DNA of 64,000 nucleotides from assembly GCA_028551475.1 (NCBI GenBank), contig CM052357.1, positions 26,433,745-26,497,744 of the forward strand. The letters are read 5' to 3'. Source of the stretch: Casuarina equisetifolia (Eukaryota > Streptophyta > Magnoliopsida > Fagales > Casuarinaceae). Under the pieces are notes generated by a model. That model did not search any database and was not told the origin of the DNA. It worked only from the letters and a program-made list of their open reading frames with translations. The position numbers were made by a program, and so were the translations under genes. Positions within the stretch are counted from its first letter, which is position 1, and every line of letters starts with the position of its first letter. Positions 1 through 13,630 of the stretch are shown in pieces.

Positions 1-1197
1 TAAAGATCAAAGGTCCAGAAGTAATTGAAGTCAGCCTCCTTCTCTTCCCCCCCACCTCAGACCTTAGCACACATCAAGAAAGCGCTGTGTACATAGGTGG
101 GCCAGTTAGCACCCAGGCTACAAAATCATCAACATTTCAATAACAACTCGGATGTTAGACTTAATTACACATGAAATATGACTTTCTAAGATTTATTAAG
201 CACACAGTTCTATTACAAAGACAAGATCATCACTCTTTCCAATTGATAAGTTTGCATAAGGCTACAAAATCAACACAAACAAATGCAGTCAAAGGATGTG
301 ACGTTGGCTCAACTGGAAACTATTTTCGTTCAAGCCTTGCTTGAAATTGGGATGACCTATCCAGCATATGTTACAACACAGATCCGATGCAATACAAGCC
401 ACGAAAGGTTTAAATGATCACATGAAAGTGTTTGAAAGTTAAACTGTAACAAGAAGAGAAAGGCTTATTGCAGAAAGTCAAGGAATTGACATCATCATGT
501 ATGAAGTAGGTGACTAATGATGGATTCTAGCACAACTGGTTCCTATTTATATATATATAACCGCTTCTTTTCTGAAGACACAAACCAATTAATCATCAAA
601 AACAAATCAAAGTGGAAGTTCTTAAGCTAACCTTAAAATTGCGCATGCTCTAATCATATAGGAAAATGGCAACAAAACTTAGCTCAAACTATTCTCATTG
701 AAGTTGCAAACAAGTTTGAAAGAAGCAACTGCAGCCCCAAGTTCAAGCACCCAAAATTACAATGAGAACATGAATGAAATGATATGCCATGTTGAGAGCA
801 GCTCAGATAAACTAGAAGTCAAACAGGATCAAGATCCAGTAGGAAAGACAGTGGAGACCGTAGAGCTAAAATTAGAAGACTAGGGTAGATCAAATGGAGC
901 AATGGAAGGGTGGAAAAAGAAAACAAAAGAGTACAGATGCCGAAGAACTCTTGAAAACATTCAAGAAAACTTTAACTATCAGTACATATGTTTCTACACG
1001 ATATTAAATAAAATTCCTTAACAAAAGTCTTCTGATTACATAAAAAATTAACATATATACAACCTAGAGATACACACACCACCTTCCAGGACTTTCATTT
1101 TTGTGAACAACTGCATGAAGACTACATCGAGAGGAAAAAATTACAGATTGAAAAACGAAATATACTCAGATGTTAAATAATGGTGCCGAGAATGTAC
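1..1197. other. Non-coding stretch, probably topoisomerase intron
   Basis: No exon could be placed here. The last recognised topoisomerase exon ends with a donor at 1190-1197 on the minus strand, and the family needs a conserved block after it (KKLEELGIGRPSTYA in other members). I could not find that block on the minus strand, so this stretch is most likely intron and the remaining C-terminal exons lie left of position 1. Short open frames here have no family-like sequence. Confidence 0.5.
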
Positions 1198-4100
1198 CAA
1201 TGATCCCTCAGAGTAGCGCGGTGGAGGCTGGGTATTATGCTGCTTGAGTTCCACTTTACCAAGATACAATGGATTTCCACGCTAGAAAACAAATAAGTTA
1301 ACAAGGCAGCCGGGGAGAACATAGTACATAAAACTACTAACATCACAATAATCTAACTGAGACTTTAGTAAAAAAACATAGACATGTCAAACATCTGGGC
1401 GATGACCAACAAAATCTGCAGCACGGCCTCATTAACAAGTATAAAATGTTTAACTGAAGGAAGATAGTTTTGCAAAAGAGCTCCAATTGTGCACCCTTTG
1501 AGTAGTCAGGAGGAAATTTGGAAGGGGAGGAATGGAAAATTAGAAAGAGAGAATGGTCTCTCTTCCAAAAACAAGAAATACTATACATGAAAATTGCTAC
1601 CTTCAATGAATTAAGGATCCCAAAAGCCTTATTGCGATCGACCAGGTCATTTTCTTTGTTCCGGATTGCCTCAGCTTCTATGTCCTACAAAAATAATGAA
1701 TAAACAAACCCCAACCTAAAAATGAAGCGTTACACAGGTCAACCAGATAACATTGAAAAGTAAGGCAACTTCCAGATCAAGAAGCAGAAAAGATAAGAAG
1801 AAATGTCAGCTAAAAGAGACATGGGAGCACTAAAAAACCAATGTTGGCACCTAATTATACACATTAATCAGGATTAAACAATAAAAACACATGGAAACAT
1901 ACATGCCTAAGACATGTAAAAGCCCCAGTCAAAGGCACTACTGGAAGAGAAAGGGAAAGAAGATATTGTCATAATAACATTATTTGAAATCAAACAGAAG
2001 AACAATGAGCACAATCAGTCCAAGCATTTCCTAATTGTATCTATTACACATAATTATATCTACCTATATAGCTATTGCATCACCTGAACTGCATGACACA
2101 AACAGGATTGTGGCTGGCAGCCCAACTCAACAAAGGTGGACTCCCAGAAAGAAAATCTCAAGAAAACAGTGATCTTCACACCTAGGCCAGCTGGACCTGA
2201 GTAGGAACTCGTACATTGCAGAACATAATTTAGTAAAGAGTCTCTCATAATCTTCAAACAGATCCTTCCCTTTCCCTTTCCCTTTCCCTTTCACGATAAA
2301 ATCTTTTGAGAGTGGTTAAATCAAACTGAAAGATCACTTCCACCATGCACAAGGATAGCTTTTGTTACCATTTGTCCATTAGCAATCACAAAACATGTCT
2401 GCACATACATATGCACTATCTTTTGGGTATACTAACCAAATTCAAGCAAAAATAAATATAAATTCTATGATTTCATCATCATGAATTCACCTACTGGGGA
2501 AACATTAACATATACAAAGTTGCAGAACATTAACGCAACACTCAATGTTACTCGCATCACAGGAAGTTTTCCACAAACAAGAGTTAAAAAATGGGCAAAT
2601 GTTGGTAAGGTCCATTGAGAAAACAAAGGGAAAAAGGAATGAAAATTCTCTGCATAAGGATGTGAGCAACTAATACACAGCTGGAAAAAGGGAAAAAAAA
2701 TGGAAAATCGCTTTAAAGGGAATCAACAAGTAGGACATAATATGATAGATGACACTAAGAACAGATACATCATTGCAGGAATATTACCATGTAGATATTC
2801 CTCAAGTAGTACAGTGACCCTTACCTCAAATACTGCCTGATATCCAAGAAAATCAACCCTCAAGCATGCAGAATGCAAAATAATGGACTGATCAGCATCT
2901 CCAGCATCTAGTTGCATCTGATTTGGTTAGGAAAAAGAAATGTAAGATAACAAAACAGTTACTGCATAAAAAAATGCAATTAGAAAAGAGAAACAAGTCC
3001 ATCGTTGGAAACAAATCGGGCAAATCAGTGATAATGCAATCCAAGAAAGTCTAGTAAACTCCACCATAATATGTTTGAAAAGAAATCTACAGTCTGACCT
3101 GCTCTATAATGGCAGGTTCCATTTGGCATGCCACTGTCCGAGACCATATAAGAGTGTATAACTTTAAGGAATCTTCATCAAGTGCTCCAACAAGCAGTGC
3201 TGTAAGTCAGCAAGAGAAAATAGTAAGTTGATTGCCTGCAGAAGCCCATGGGAAAGCAATTTTGAAAACATTAGATTTGCATCACAAAATTCAGATTAGA
3301 AGCAATAAGATAAAGATATCATGAAGCCTGAAAATCCATGTATTTACATGGTAACCTCCGAATATCAGTGGGTCTAATTGCTTCATGGGCCTCTTGAGCG
3401 TTCTTCACCTTCTTAAAATATTTGCGCACACTTCCTGATGCAAACTCTTGGCCGAACCTACATAGAGCATTTTTTCATTTAAATAACAAGGAAAAGCAAG
3501 AGATTTTCACCGTATAAAGAAACACAATTTTAGCATAAAACAATAGTATGAGAGGAAGAGAAGAGGGGAGCAGTTCAAGCCAACATTAATAAGAAGACAC
3601 TTCTGTGTCTTGATAAAATGAAATTATATCTTTCCATAATAATTTTCTTTCCTCAACAAGAAACAAAATTTAACTGCTTTGCCATCATAAGCAAGTCCAG
3701 TCCTTTTAAAGATTGTAAACTAGCATGGACTTTAGTTATAGTAAACATTTGCCAACAGTTATAGACAACAGCAAAATGTAATTTCGTGAGCCACATACAT
3801 GTAAAGCACCCAGACAAACTCCAAGAATCAACGGCATAGCACAGTTGTCATCAGTACAGAACACGTAAATATTTATAGTTGCACATATGCAACAGCAAGC
3901 CTATGCAGTTTATAAGACAAAATGAAAAATATCCTAAAAGGAAAAAGACAAATGGGAACAATAAAAACACCTTTCAATGACCATTGTGCGAATGTCCTTA
4001 ACAGCTTCATCGGACAGCTGAGAAAATAAAAGATATTTCATTAGACATCACAAAGTGGTCATCTTGGCAACAGAATTTAACAACTTTGGCCAAACAAGGA

Positions 4101-4254
4101 ACTCTACAAAGCACTTGCAGCTGCATAAAGAGTAAACAGGGTAGCACATTTAGTCAACACAAACACACTAACAGATTAATATCAATCAAATTATTATATA
4201 AAACAATAAAGCATTATAAATAATACAGAACTAACAAGGCAACAGATGTTATAA

Positions 4255-4295
<41 letters not shown>

Positions 4296-7200
4296 GATAT
4301 CACAAAACGAAGACAGACTTTCTCCTAGTATTGGCACAGAAATAAAAAAGTTTGAAATTTTCATTTTAGAGAAATTAGTCAATCACTTATGAATAGTTAA
4401 ATCCACATTTACTTTCATGTGGGGATGAAAAACTTTTTTACTTTCCAATTGTTTCATAGGTACTTTCCAAAGAACGGTAACACAGACCTCTCCCTCTACC
4501 ATCTAAATTTTCATCCATAACATCAACAGATTTGTGATTTTCAAGGCACCTTTGTTCTGTAGAAAAGCAAAGAAAAAGGCAATATGAAAGAAAGAGAATA
4601 AAAATATAAATAGGATGTCAAGAATTCCCTAAAAGAACTAAAAGAGATATTCTAAGGAAAAAGACAAACAAGCATCCTCTCAGTAAAAATCAAAGTACTT
4701 CGAAAATCTTTTGCTGTCTTAGCTGTTTCTTTAGCCTGGAAATATGCCTCACAACTTCAATCCAATAATTCAAAATCAAAGTCACATTCTACAAGTCCTC
4801 ATGGAACGTGATACTGAACCAAAAGAAAAAAAGAATAAAAAAAAAAATTAAGAAATTTTAAAATTCTAAAACAAAAACAATTGGCAATTACCATATACGT
4901 ATAGAATATGCCTTAATGACCAATGGATTACAATGGCTCTAATGCGCGGTTTTGCTAAAACAAGCAACAATGAGATCACTAGTTTTGTAAATGGTGTAGA
5001 GAAAGGTAGTGACATTGATCCACAAGAAGCTCAACAAACTCTTGCAATAACAGGAGAAGAGTCAATTAGAAGTGCTCTCCTTTAGTCAGTCTATGAAGTT
5101 AGGAATTTGTCTAGCATTATTGGTGAACCAAGCATGAAGCTAGTCAGCGGAAAAGGAAGTTCGGTCTTTAGTATCAGTCTTTAATGCAAGGGTTCTGGTA
5201 GTCGGAAAGCAGGACGGCTGCAGAGATGATGACTAAGCAAAGTTGAGTAAAGCTGAAGGCAAAAGTCAAACAATTGAAGCAAATCTAGCACTTAGACAAG
5301 AGCATAAGGAAAAAGAAAAAGAAATGCAGTAAGATAAAGAAATGCAGTAAGTTATACATACTTATGATACAATAATTACACAACCAGGCACTAAATAGAC
5401 ACAGCCTAACTGATACCTACATGTAGACCATCTGTTCTGGTGTATGTTATTAGACCCGCTGCCTTACCATCAGATAACTGAACCCCCTCATAAAGTTTCT
5501 GAGCAAGCTGCATTCATACAATAATATAAGTCAGAGATTCAGCAATTTACCTTCTCATAAAATATTGTTACTTATCACCAGTAATGTGAACTGTCAAGCA
5601 AAATTGTCCCAATAGGTTTACTGCTATTCTTCTAACTTAGCTACGTGCTGAACTTTTGTAGCTTATTCTAGAAACTACAGACTTTTAAACTGCTTGCTTT
5701 AGTTCTTTGTTCTTTTCATACTTTACCAAATAATTTGCATAAAATAACGGTCACGGTGAAACAGAACAAACTATGTTAAAAGTCTTCATGGCAGAGCGTG
5801 TTCATTCCTAGATAAGTGATATAAGACGTTAGAAAGTAGGAATCCAGGGGTAATCATGATCTCCAATTGATCACTGCTTTTAAAGTAGCATTTGAAACAA
5901 AGTTTTAAACAAGCATCCCTCTTAGTTGCTTTAAACACTATCTAATTCAAATGACTCCAGAAGCACAAAACAACCATCAGTTTAGCCTTGAGTCCAGATT
6001 ACAGTGGAATGAAAACATGACTAAATTGGTCCCATTATGTATTCCAGGTGGATTTACGTCCTAGATCTACCTTTACAGATGAAGGTTTATGAAAAAATAT
6101 AAGGTAGTTCACTGTAACCCTAACCTTAATGCATGAGTGCATATTGTCCTAACACCTTCACCTATAATGGTATCATATAGAAACTACACAATTGTCCAGT
6201 ATAGAATTGGAAGAAGACAGTCAGTTTATATGTATGAACATTAAACATGGGAATGGAGAAGATAAACATCAATTTTTCCCAGACCTTCATTGTATATGCC
6301 GCACTAAAATGTAATTTGTTAGCAGCATCCTGCTGAAGAGTTGATGTTATATATGGTGTTGGAGGGTTTTTCCGCATTTTGTTCCTTTTAGTGCTGATCA
6401 CTAGAAATTTCATAGACTTGATCTTCTCTTCAATATCCTTTGCCTCTGTAACAGAACTAATGGATAACTGACTTAACTTTTTGGAATCATAATGGCTCAA
6501 GTGTGCTGGGAAACAAAAGTCATTGACCAAAGAATCAGGTCCATTTTTGTTCATCTGCACCTCAATACTCCAATACTCATGGGGTTTAAATTCATTAATT
6601 TCCATTTCCCTGTCACATATGAGAGAGAGGGCAGCAGACTGGACTCGCCCAGCAGACTGACAGCCAGGCAGCTTCCTCCATAACAATGGTGAAATGTTAA
6701 ATCCAATCAAATAATCAAGAGCACGCCGTGCAAGGTAAGCATGAACCAAGTTTGCATCTATTTCTCTTGGAGATTGGAGAGCACTTTTAATGGATGCTTC
6801 AGTTATTTCATGAAAAACAACTCTTGCTATACTAATATCTTCAGGTAAAGCTTCCTGTTGCTGCAACATCTCAACAATGTGCCAGGCAATAGCCTCTCCT
6901 TCACGGTCAGGATCTGATGCAAGGATAAGATTTTCTGCTCTGAGGAACATCGCAGCAAGAGTAAGAATATTCAGAATATATACACACATTGAAATGGAGA
7001 TCAGAAAAAGGCCCAAAAAGGAAAAGCAGCCATTACTAGATAAATGTATCACTGTTACTAATGAAAACGAAAATAACCACCTCAAACACTTCTCACTTAA
7101 GATTTGAGAATCAAATATTAAGGTGATAAGTAGAACACTAAACAAGTACTTGGGTGTACTTCTATGCTCTCACAAACACTGGTAGCTCTGGGTTAGATTG

Positions 7201-8967
7201 AAGTTATTGAAGGGTATAGAAATCATACCCACTTAGAGCAACCTTAATGCTCTTTAGATGAGTCCAGGCAGCAGACGGAACCTCCCACAGCATGCTAAAG
7301 TCTTGATCGGGTCGCACAGATCCTGATCTTGCAGCCAAGTCTCTTACATGACCATAACTAGGCAATACTTCATATAAATCACCAAGGTACCCCTGGATAA
7401 CCTTAGCCTTTGTAACGGACTCCACCACAACAACAGACTTCCCACTGGGCGGATACAGCTGTTTCAGCATTCCAGACTTCCCCTTTCCCCCAAAGTTCCC
7501 ACTTTTCTTATTGGACAGGGGTTCACTTGAAGTAGCACTACGAAGCACTTCCACACGTGTGCTCCCAATTGAGTTCGGCTGAAAAACTGAATGTGTTAGT
7601 AGAAATATTGCAACGAAATATAGGATTAAACATTCATGTTGGTAATAATTCATAACCGCTAACCTCTGAAGCCTGAGAGGAATCCTTGCCTTTTTTGCCA
7701 ACACTGGACCTCTTTGCTTGAGAAGAACTTTTAGACCCTTTTGCTATGACCACTTTTTCTGAAGCATCACTACCAGATTGCCCAACCTTGCTTTTCTTAC
7801 TTCCTGACCTTTTCCTTTGATCTCTGTGACTTTTAGAGTTTTGATTACTATTTTTAACAGAAGTTGAAATTGATGATCCGAGCTCCATGTCCTCCTTTCT
7901 ATCTCCAGCAAGTTGTTCACTGGATATCACTCTATCAACATCTTTAGAGGCAGATATATCAGAATTTTCCCCTTTTTTGCTTTGAGCAGTCAATGCTTTT
8001 GCCTGCTTCTGTTGCTTATTAGAGGCTTGAATGCCCAAGGCACTTCCACTTCCTTCCTTACCGCTAAGAACAATATTCTGACGCTTGTTTGACAAACTTG
8101 CATCCGGAGAAAAAAATCTCCGATTAAAACTCAAATGCTTAGCCAAACTAGTTCCGATACAACTGTTTCGAGCTCCATAGATTATGGTACTCAAAGGTAC
8201 AATATCATTAAGGAGCCCAACTCTTAAGTGGAAAGCAGACCGGGAACCATATAAAGGGCTTCTTAAAAGATGAGTATCTTTTCCATGGTTAGTCAAGCTC
8301 ATGCAAGATACTTTGACTTTATTAAACTTAAGCTGAGAGCATTTTCTATATACATTGCTATTGCCATTAGAAAATCCAGATGGAAGACAGGGTAAATGCA
8401 AACTTGGGTTCTCCTGAAGTCCCCTGTACTGCAACTGCAACACAAACCAAGCAATAACATAAGTATTTGCAGCATCAGATATACGTTTGGCATTGCAAAT
8501 ATCGAATAGCTGACCGTTTTCTTTTCAAATAAGCGATACTATAAACTTGACAAAACGAAGAAAAAAAAGTTGCAAGTACTTATTCATGTCCTACATTTCT
8601 CGGAAATGAACGAAACCATTTTTTCTAAAAATTCAAGGAATTGATACTTAATTTCATATCATTCTTACTCAAAGTTTCTCAACAAATAGTAGAACAAGTA
8701 CTCTTCATATCCAATCAAAAAGGAAAATTAACCCTTCACTACCCAAGCATTTCGCTTTCTTTCCTTTTGTATTCCCTTTTTAAGAAACGAGATTGAAATG
8801 GTAATAGAAAGAGTGAAGGGAGCTAGTGTGACCTTGGACATGAAGAAATTAAGTTTAAGAGACGAGGAAGTCGAAGGTTTGGAGAAAATAGAGGAAGGGA
8901 GAGTGTTCGGAGGGCCGAGCAATAGCGAGCTTCTCTGTAGTTGCAACATCACCAATGACGATTTCAT
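1198..8967 (-). CDS. Plastid/mitochondrial type IA DNA topoisomerase (TopA-like), C-terminus off window
   Basis: Relaxes negatively supercoiled DNA by single-strand passage through a tyrosyl-DNA link; plant members of this bacterial family act in organelles. Exons read on the minus strand, high to low: about 8967-8743 (uncertain), 8434-7664, 7578-7229, 6939-6285, 5507-5421, 4020-3971, 3457-3348, 3199-3099, 2917-2825, 1684-1601, 1281-1198. Phases agree at every junction from the second exon on. The TOPRIM fold is visible: [10 protein letters not shown], then [13 protein letters not shown] with the acidic DxD. The catalytic-tyrosine motif reads [10 protein letters not shown] in the 5507-5421 exon. 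The last exon reads [17 protein letters not shown]. The Ser-rich N-terminus fits a transit peptide. The start is unsure: ATG at 8967 is overlapped by an upstream five-codon ORF, and the first donor could be at 8742 or further upstream in the exon. The long basic Ser/Lys linker before TOPRIM is poorly conserved. Confidence 0.9.
2263..2292. repeat. (CCCTTT)n simple repeat
   Basis: About five copies of a six-base pyrimidine unit inside a topoisomerase intron. Confidence 0.85.
4257..4289. repeat. (AC)n microsatellite
   Basis: An uninterrupted run of AC dinucleotides in the topoisomerase intron between the 3971-4020 and 3348-3457 exons' neighbourhood, followed by a short AT run. Likely polymorphic; no function indicated. 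Confidence 0.95.
4895..5303 (+). pseudogene. atpE: Nuclear plastid-DNA fragment: atpE 3' half, interrupted
   Basis: The plus strand carries a decayed copy of plastid atpE (epsilon subunit of the CF1 ATP synthase). After LNDQW-like bases around 4912-4928, the frame reads [14 protein letters not shown], then [17 protein letters not shown] at about 5000-5050. It resumes at about 5240-5300 with [17 protein letters not shown]. These match the C-terminal half of the plastid protein. Between about 5057 and 5235 there is roughly 180 bp that does not belong to atpE, so the copy is split. It lies antisense in the intron between topoisomerase exons 5421-5507 and 3971-4020, so it is a nuclear insertion and not plastid contamination. 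Not expected to be expressed as protein. Confidence 0.85.
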
Positions 8968-9369
8968 TGGCTCACCATGTTCGCTTTTCTACTCCCTTAG
9001 CTTTTGCCGCGCCTGTCAATTTGTCAGAGACGGAGAGAAAGACGAAGGGGGACAGAAAGACTGGTCCAGGGCGAGGGTTTTTGGATGAGGGTTTATGCGA
9101 TTATACTTTTCTTCCCAATTACTTTTAATTATTACCAATGGCAATTTTCTCTAAAATCCAATATTTGTAATTTTCTACCAAACAAATGAATAAAGTAAAA
9201 TTGGCCTCTTTTAAGGGCTCGTGTATATTGCTTAAAATTGGATTTCGTATTCACGTTTGGGTCTAATACGAATAATAAATAATTTAGGGTCTTTTTGAAA
9301 AATATGGAAAGTTTGATTTGGTTATTACAGTCCCTTGTTCGTTATTTCAAACGAAGCCCTAAAACCTCC
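8968..9369. promoter_or_regulatory. Shared promoter interval of the divergent topoisomerase and SURP genes
   Basis: About 400 bp separates the first topoisomerase ATG (minus strand) from the inferred 5' UTR of the SURP gene (plus strand). No other gene fits here, so both promoters must lie in it unless they extend into each other's leaders. No clear TATA box was identified. Confidence 0.55.
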
Positions 9370-10014
9370 AAAATCTCACAAACGGAGGGACAGAGTTGGA
9401 GAGCCCAAACGACTGAAAGCACTCCGAAGGTGAGAATCAAAAGATAGAATTCTTTCTTCTCTTTTGTGGTAGAATATTGGCAACTCTAAGTTGTCGCAGG
9501 ATTGCATTGATTCCTTTGTTTGTTGAGCGAACTAGCAATTAGGTTTGCTTCGTTGGAAGTATTGTTGAGTTTCAGAACTCGAAATGGTGGAGTTTTGGCC
9601 AGTGCTGCAGATATGTGTAATTGTGTTGCTTGGGAGATCATTTCTTTTATTCTATCGGTTTAGGGTGGATCGTAGTTGGTTCCTTGTTCTTCTTTTAGGT
9701 TATTTTTGTGCGGTATTGGGGTCAGAGTGAATCTAAAGAGGGTTTACAGACTCAAGTTAGCTTCACAAGAGAACTTGCAAAAATTTCGCTTCTGTATCAA
9801 ATCGGACGTATTGGTATATGTCGATGAGAATCTTGAAGCATGTTTCTGTTGTTTCTTCAATATAATGCCCATAGCTCCTTGCTGTCATAATGCTGATCTT
9901 TTTTTTTTTTTTGGTATTACTTTTGGGTGTCTGGGTGTTCAATGTAGGTAAAGTTGATAGTGTTCACACCGGCTACCCAATTTTGGATACTGCTTGTTCT
10001 TCTCAAAAGGGCCG
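9370..10014 (+). other. 5' UTR region with leader intron of the SURP/CID gene
   Basis: A probable leader intron has its donor at 9430 (GAAG|GTGAGA) and its acceptor ending at 9947 after a long T-rich tract (AATGTAG). Exonic leader would then run 9948-10014 to the ATG. Inferred from splice signals only. Confidence 0.5.
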
Positions 10015-13000
10015 ATGGATCGGCAGCCTCATGAATATGCATCAGCTTCTGCCATGGCGTATGCCCAACAGCAGAGGCAACCCCCAACCATACAACAGCA
10101 GCAGTTTGGGTTTCCTCCACAGCATCAGCAATTTCCTCCTTCAATGCATGGCCCTCCTTTCATACCCCCACACCCTTCTCTTCAACAATTCCCATTTCAC
10201 CCTCACATGCCACAGCAACCACAGCAGCTACATCCACATCCTCCACCCCATCCTCACCTTCTTCATCTTCAGCAACAACAGCAGCCACCAGCAGCTTTCC
10301 CTCCACATTTAACTCCTCCCCTTGTTCCTCCGCCTTTTCATGGTGCGTATGATGCACCTCCCCCCCCAGCTGCTCCCCCTTCTGACCCCGAGCTCCACAA
10401 GCGCATTGACAAACTTGTTGAGTATTCTGCAAAGAATGGCCCTGAATTTGAAGCTATGATTCGTGAAAAGCAGCAAGATAATCCTGACTATGGTTTTCTC
10501 TTTGGTGGGGAGGGGCATGGTTACTACCGTTACCGGCTTTGGTTAGCTACACATCCTCAAGGTGGCCCCTTCAATTCTCCTTTTCCATCGTCTTCTATGC
10601 CTTTGATGCATCCTCCTAATCCTCTGATGAATCCATCTCCTTTAAATGCTCCTCCACTGACTGCTGCAGCTGCAGCTATTGGGGTTTCTGCTTCAATGAT
10701 GGGTGCCCCACAAATGCACCAACCTCCTTTTCCACCATTCTATGACCAGCAGCAAATGCATCCTCAGCCTTTTGGGATTCATGGTCGAGCAGATTATGAC
10801 CAGTCATCCAAGTCCTTCAGAGGTCTTGCAGGACCCCTTCCGTCTGATGTTGCGATGGAGCTCAATAATGTGCTTAATAATCTCAATGGTACAAAAGAGT
10901 CGATAAAGGGTGCCAAAAACTGGTTCATGCAGAGATCACCCTTTGCTCCAGCTCTGGCTGAGGCACTGAGAGACAGGATTTTTTTCTTAGATGATTCTGA
11001 AAGGCAACTGCATATAATATATCTTGCCAATGATATTCTTTTTGACAGGTGCTATTCTTTTGCTGGCAGAAATCATATTGTAGTTTTGTGACCACTATGT
11101 TGTTTTTACCCCATCATGTCGTTCATCAGTTATTTTTGTTATCTTTTTTGTTCATTCTATATCTTAATCTTTTTAATTTTTTACTGTTTGTGGTATTTGT
11201 GCTTGTCCAATGCAGTTAACACGTGCATGAATTATAGTGCTAATGAATAGACATGCAAAACTTTAGACAGATGTTATGTCCTTGTTCTCTAAGTGGACTT
11301 TACTTTTGTTTATTGCGTGTTCTCCATTTTGAAGTCTGAAGACTATTAAATTGGATCTTGATGAACTATAATGCTATAGTCTTTGAGAACTAAAATGATA
11401 AGAGCCCTACCAGTTCGGTGCTTGTTCTGTCAAAGGAAGGGAGGGGGATTGGTTTTGTTCAGTGCTAGTTCTGCTGAAGGAAATATGATATGATGCTTCT
11501 GGACTTTCTCTAACCAATAATTCCTACCAAAAAAGGCTTTTCTCACCGGTAAGAAAGCTAGTGAGTTGATTTGCTGTAGGATTTCGGTTATCTGAAAATT
11601 TGACCTGCACCCTTGTAACATCCATAATGACGATGATTAAGAATGAATCGTAGTCTATGGAACTCAGTTCTACAGAAAGAAAGTTGTGTCTTTTTGCCCT
11701 TGTTGTCCGTCAATCAATTGTCTCCTATCAAGGTAGCTGTGTAGTTACTGATTCTGTATCTTCCTAGAAGCCACATACTTTAATTTCAGCTGCATTGTTG
11801 GTTTTGTTTTTATCTTTTATTTTTTCTGTTAGATTCTTGGTTCCTTTGTTTTTGTGTGTTTTATTTTTATTTTTTATTTTTTATTTTTCCCCCACTATTG
11901 GGGGGTGGAGGGGTGCGGGAGATTGTTACAATCCTAAACATGATGAGGTCGAGGGATGTACTTTTTTCTGTTAGGCCAGTCACCCGTTGTATGTTTGTAA
12001 GGAGTGCCAAATTGTTTGAAATGTTGTATATTTCCTCTGTTCACCACGATCCAACATTCAAGGACTTATATAGTCAGTCCTTCAATCTCTTCAGTTTGAA
12101 AAGCTGTATTTAAGTCTCTTCTGGAGTAACAGTTTTCCTGGTTTATCCAAGCCCTCAAGATTTTTCAGTATCTACAGAATGAATTGTTAATATGTAGTTT
12201 GTTGAACTATTATGTTACTTATTTAACTTTTTTATTTTTATCTTCTTATTATTATGATTGCTTAGTTGCATTTTGTTTTGTGGTTTGCATTAATTAGATT
12301 TCCCTATATGAAGATTTCTTTTTCTCTTATTGACCTCTGCTTGACAAATTTACAGCTTGCAACGGAGGACAGGCGCTGACCTTGATAATGAAGCCCTTGC
12401 ATTTAAACCTGTTTTAGGTTCCATGCTTGGTAGGATTTATCACAATCCTCAAAATAATGAAGAAAATCAGACTCGGTTACATAAGATTCTTGAGTTGTGG
12501 GCTTCCAAAGAGATTTATGATCAGAGTACTATAGATGCGTTTAAGGCTGAGATGATTGGTGGAGTGCCAGCTAATTCTTTTCCAGGGCCTCCACCCACCA
12601 GTGGTTTATCAGATCCAGCTGTTGGTACAATCTCTTTTTTCCTCTCTTGCTTGCTGATCTTGCATTGTCAAAGGCATGTCAAAGCCGGTACCCTGTGCTC
12701 TCTTAGAAAGCTGGGATTGAGGAGAGTATTTGGTGGTTGCAATGGAAACACCGGAACCCTTTCTATATTTCAGTTATTTTAGTGCGGGGGGAATTGGATT
12801 GTCTCTGGTTCAATAAATTGGCCTATATTTTGTTGCGTCTGGACTAGAAATCATACTTGATTTTTCATCTTCATGCAGGATTTTCACAGCAGACAGCAAA
12901 CCATAGTATCCAGCAATGGCAACCTGATAGGAGTCTACCAGATCAAGAGCATCCTGATAAACATGCAGCCTCTGCACAAGCCATGCCACCAGCTGTGGCC

Positions 13001-13630
13001 ACCCAGCAGTTTCTCCCAAATGCGGTCGCGGCCGGTGCTTTTGTGGGGTCCATGCCCATACAATCTTCTGTTCAACCTGCAAACCAGCAAGCTGCACCCC
13101 ATATATTGCCAGGTCCGACTGCTAGTGGTGGTGAAAAATTGCCACCATATCCCTTATTTCCACCTGGTCTTATTCCTGGAATGGTCAGAAAGATGCAGAT
13201 TGGTAGCGGAGTTCCCTACTCCCCAATGAGCCCTTTGGACATTCCTACAATAATACCTCCATCTAACGTCCCTCAATCCGAAATTCTTGAGAGAGTGTCA
13301 AAATTCTTCAAGGATATCGGAGAGGTGAACCCTTCAGAAGGACCCATGACTTCCGATTCGAGAGATGAAGATGAAGAGTATGAAAGAGAACCACCAGTAC
13401 GAAAAGGAGGAGCTTGTATACCTCCTCCCCCCAACCTGCAGATGGACCCAGAGACTGGAACTTATGCTGATGGAAGTGTGGATCGGAAAACAGGATCAGG
13501 AAGGCTGGGACTTGGGGCCACAGCTAACCCAAGCGAAGCAAGCCAATATGATGATGTTTATACTTCTTACAGGAAACAAAGAAGCACCACGTATCACTCG
13601 TCCATGAGTGCAAGAGCTGCATCAAGGTAA
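10015..13630 (+). CDS. SURP (SWAP) + CID/RPR domain RNA-processing protein
   Basis: Predicted nuclear pre-mRNA processing factor, 684 residues. Coding exons are 10015-11048, 12356-12624 and 12879-13630, and phases agree at both junctions. ATG at 10015 was chosen because it begins the low-complexity N-terminus typical of the family. Residues 1-125 are rich in Pro, Gln and His. A SURP module follows at about 127-178 ([19 protein letters not shown], then [19 protein letters not shown]). A CID/RPR domain starts near 276 ([20 protein letters not shown], then [19 protein letters not shown]) and runs to about 420; CID domains bind the RNA polymerase II C-terminal repeat. The C-terminus has a conserved [19 protein letters not shown] block. 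The architecture matches animal CHERP and Arabidopsis SWAP/SURP proteins (At4g31200-like from memory). The exact role in splicing is inferred from the family. Confidence 0.92.

Noticed and set aside
8299..8493. Open frame at the upstream edge of the second topoisomerase exon, beginning in the intron
   Set aside because: It starts in intron sequence and is in a different frame from the exon. Several similar apparent starts (for example at 8443 and 7704) rest on GTG, which is not a credible plant start codon.
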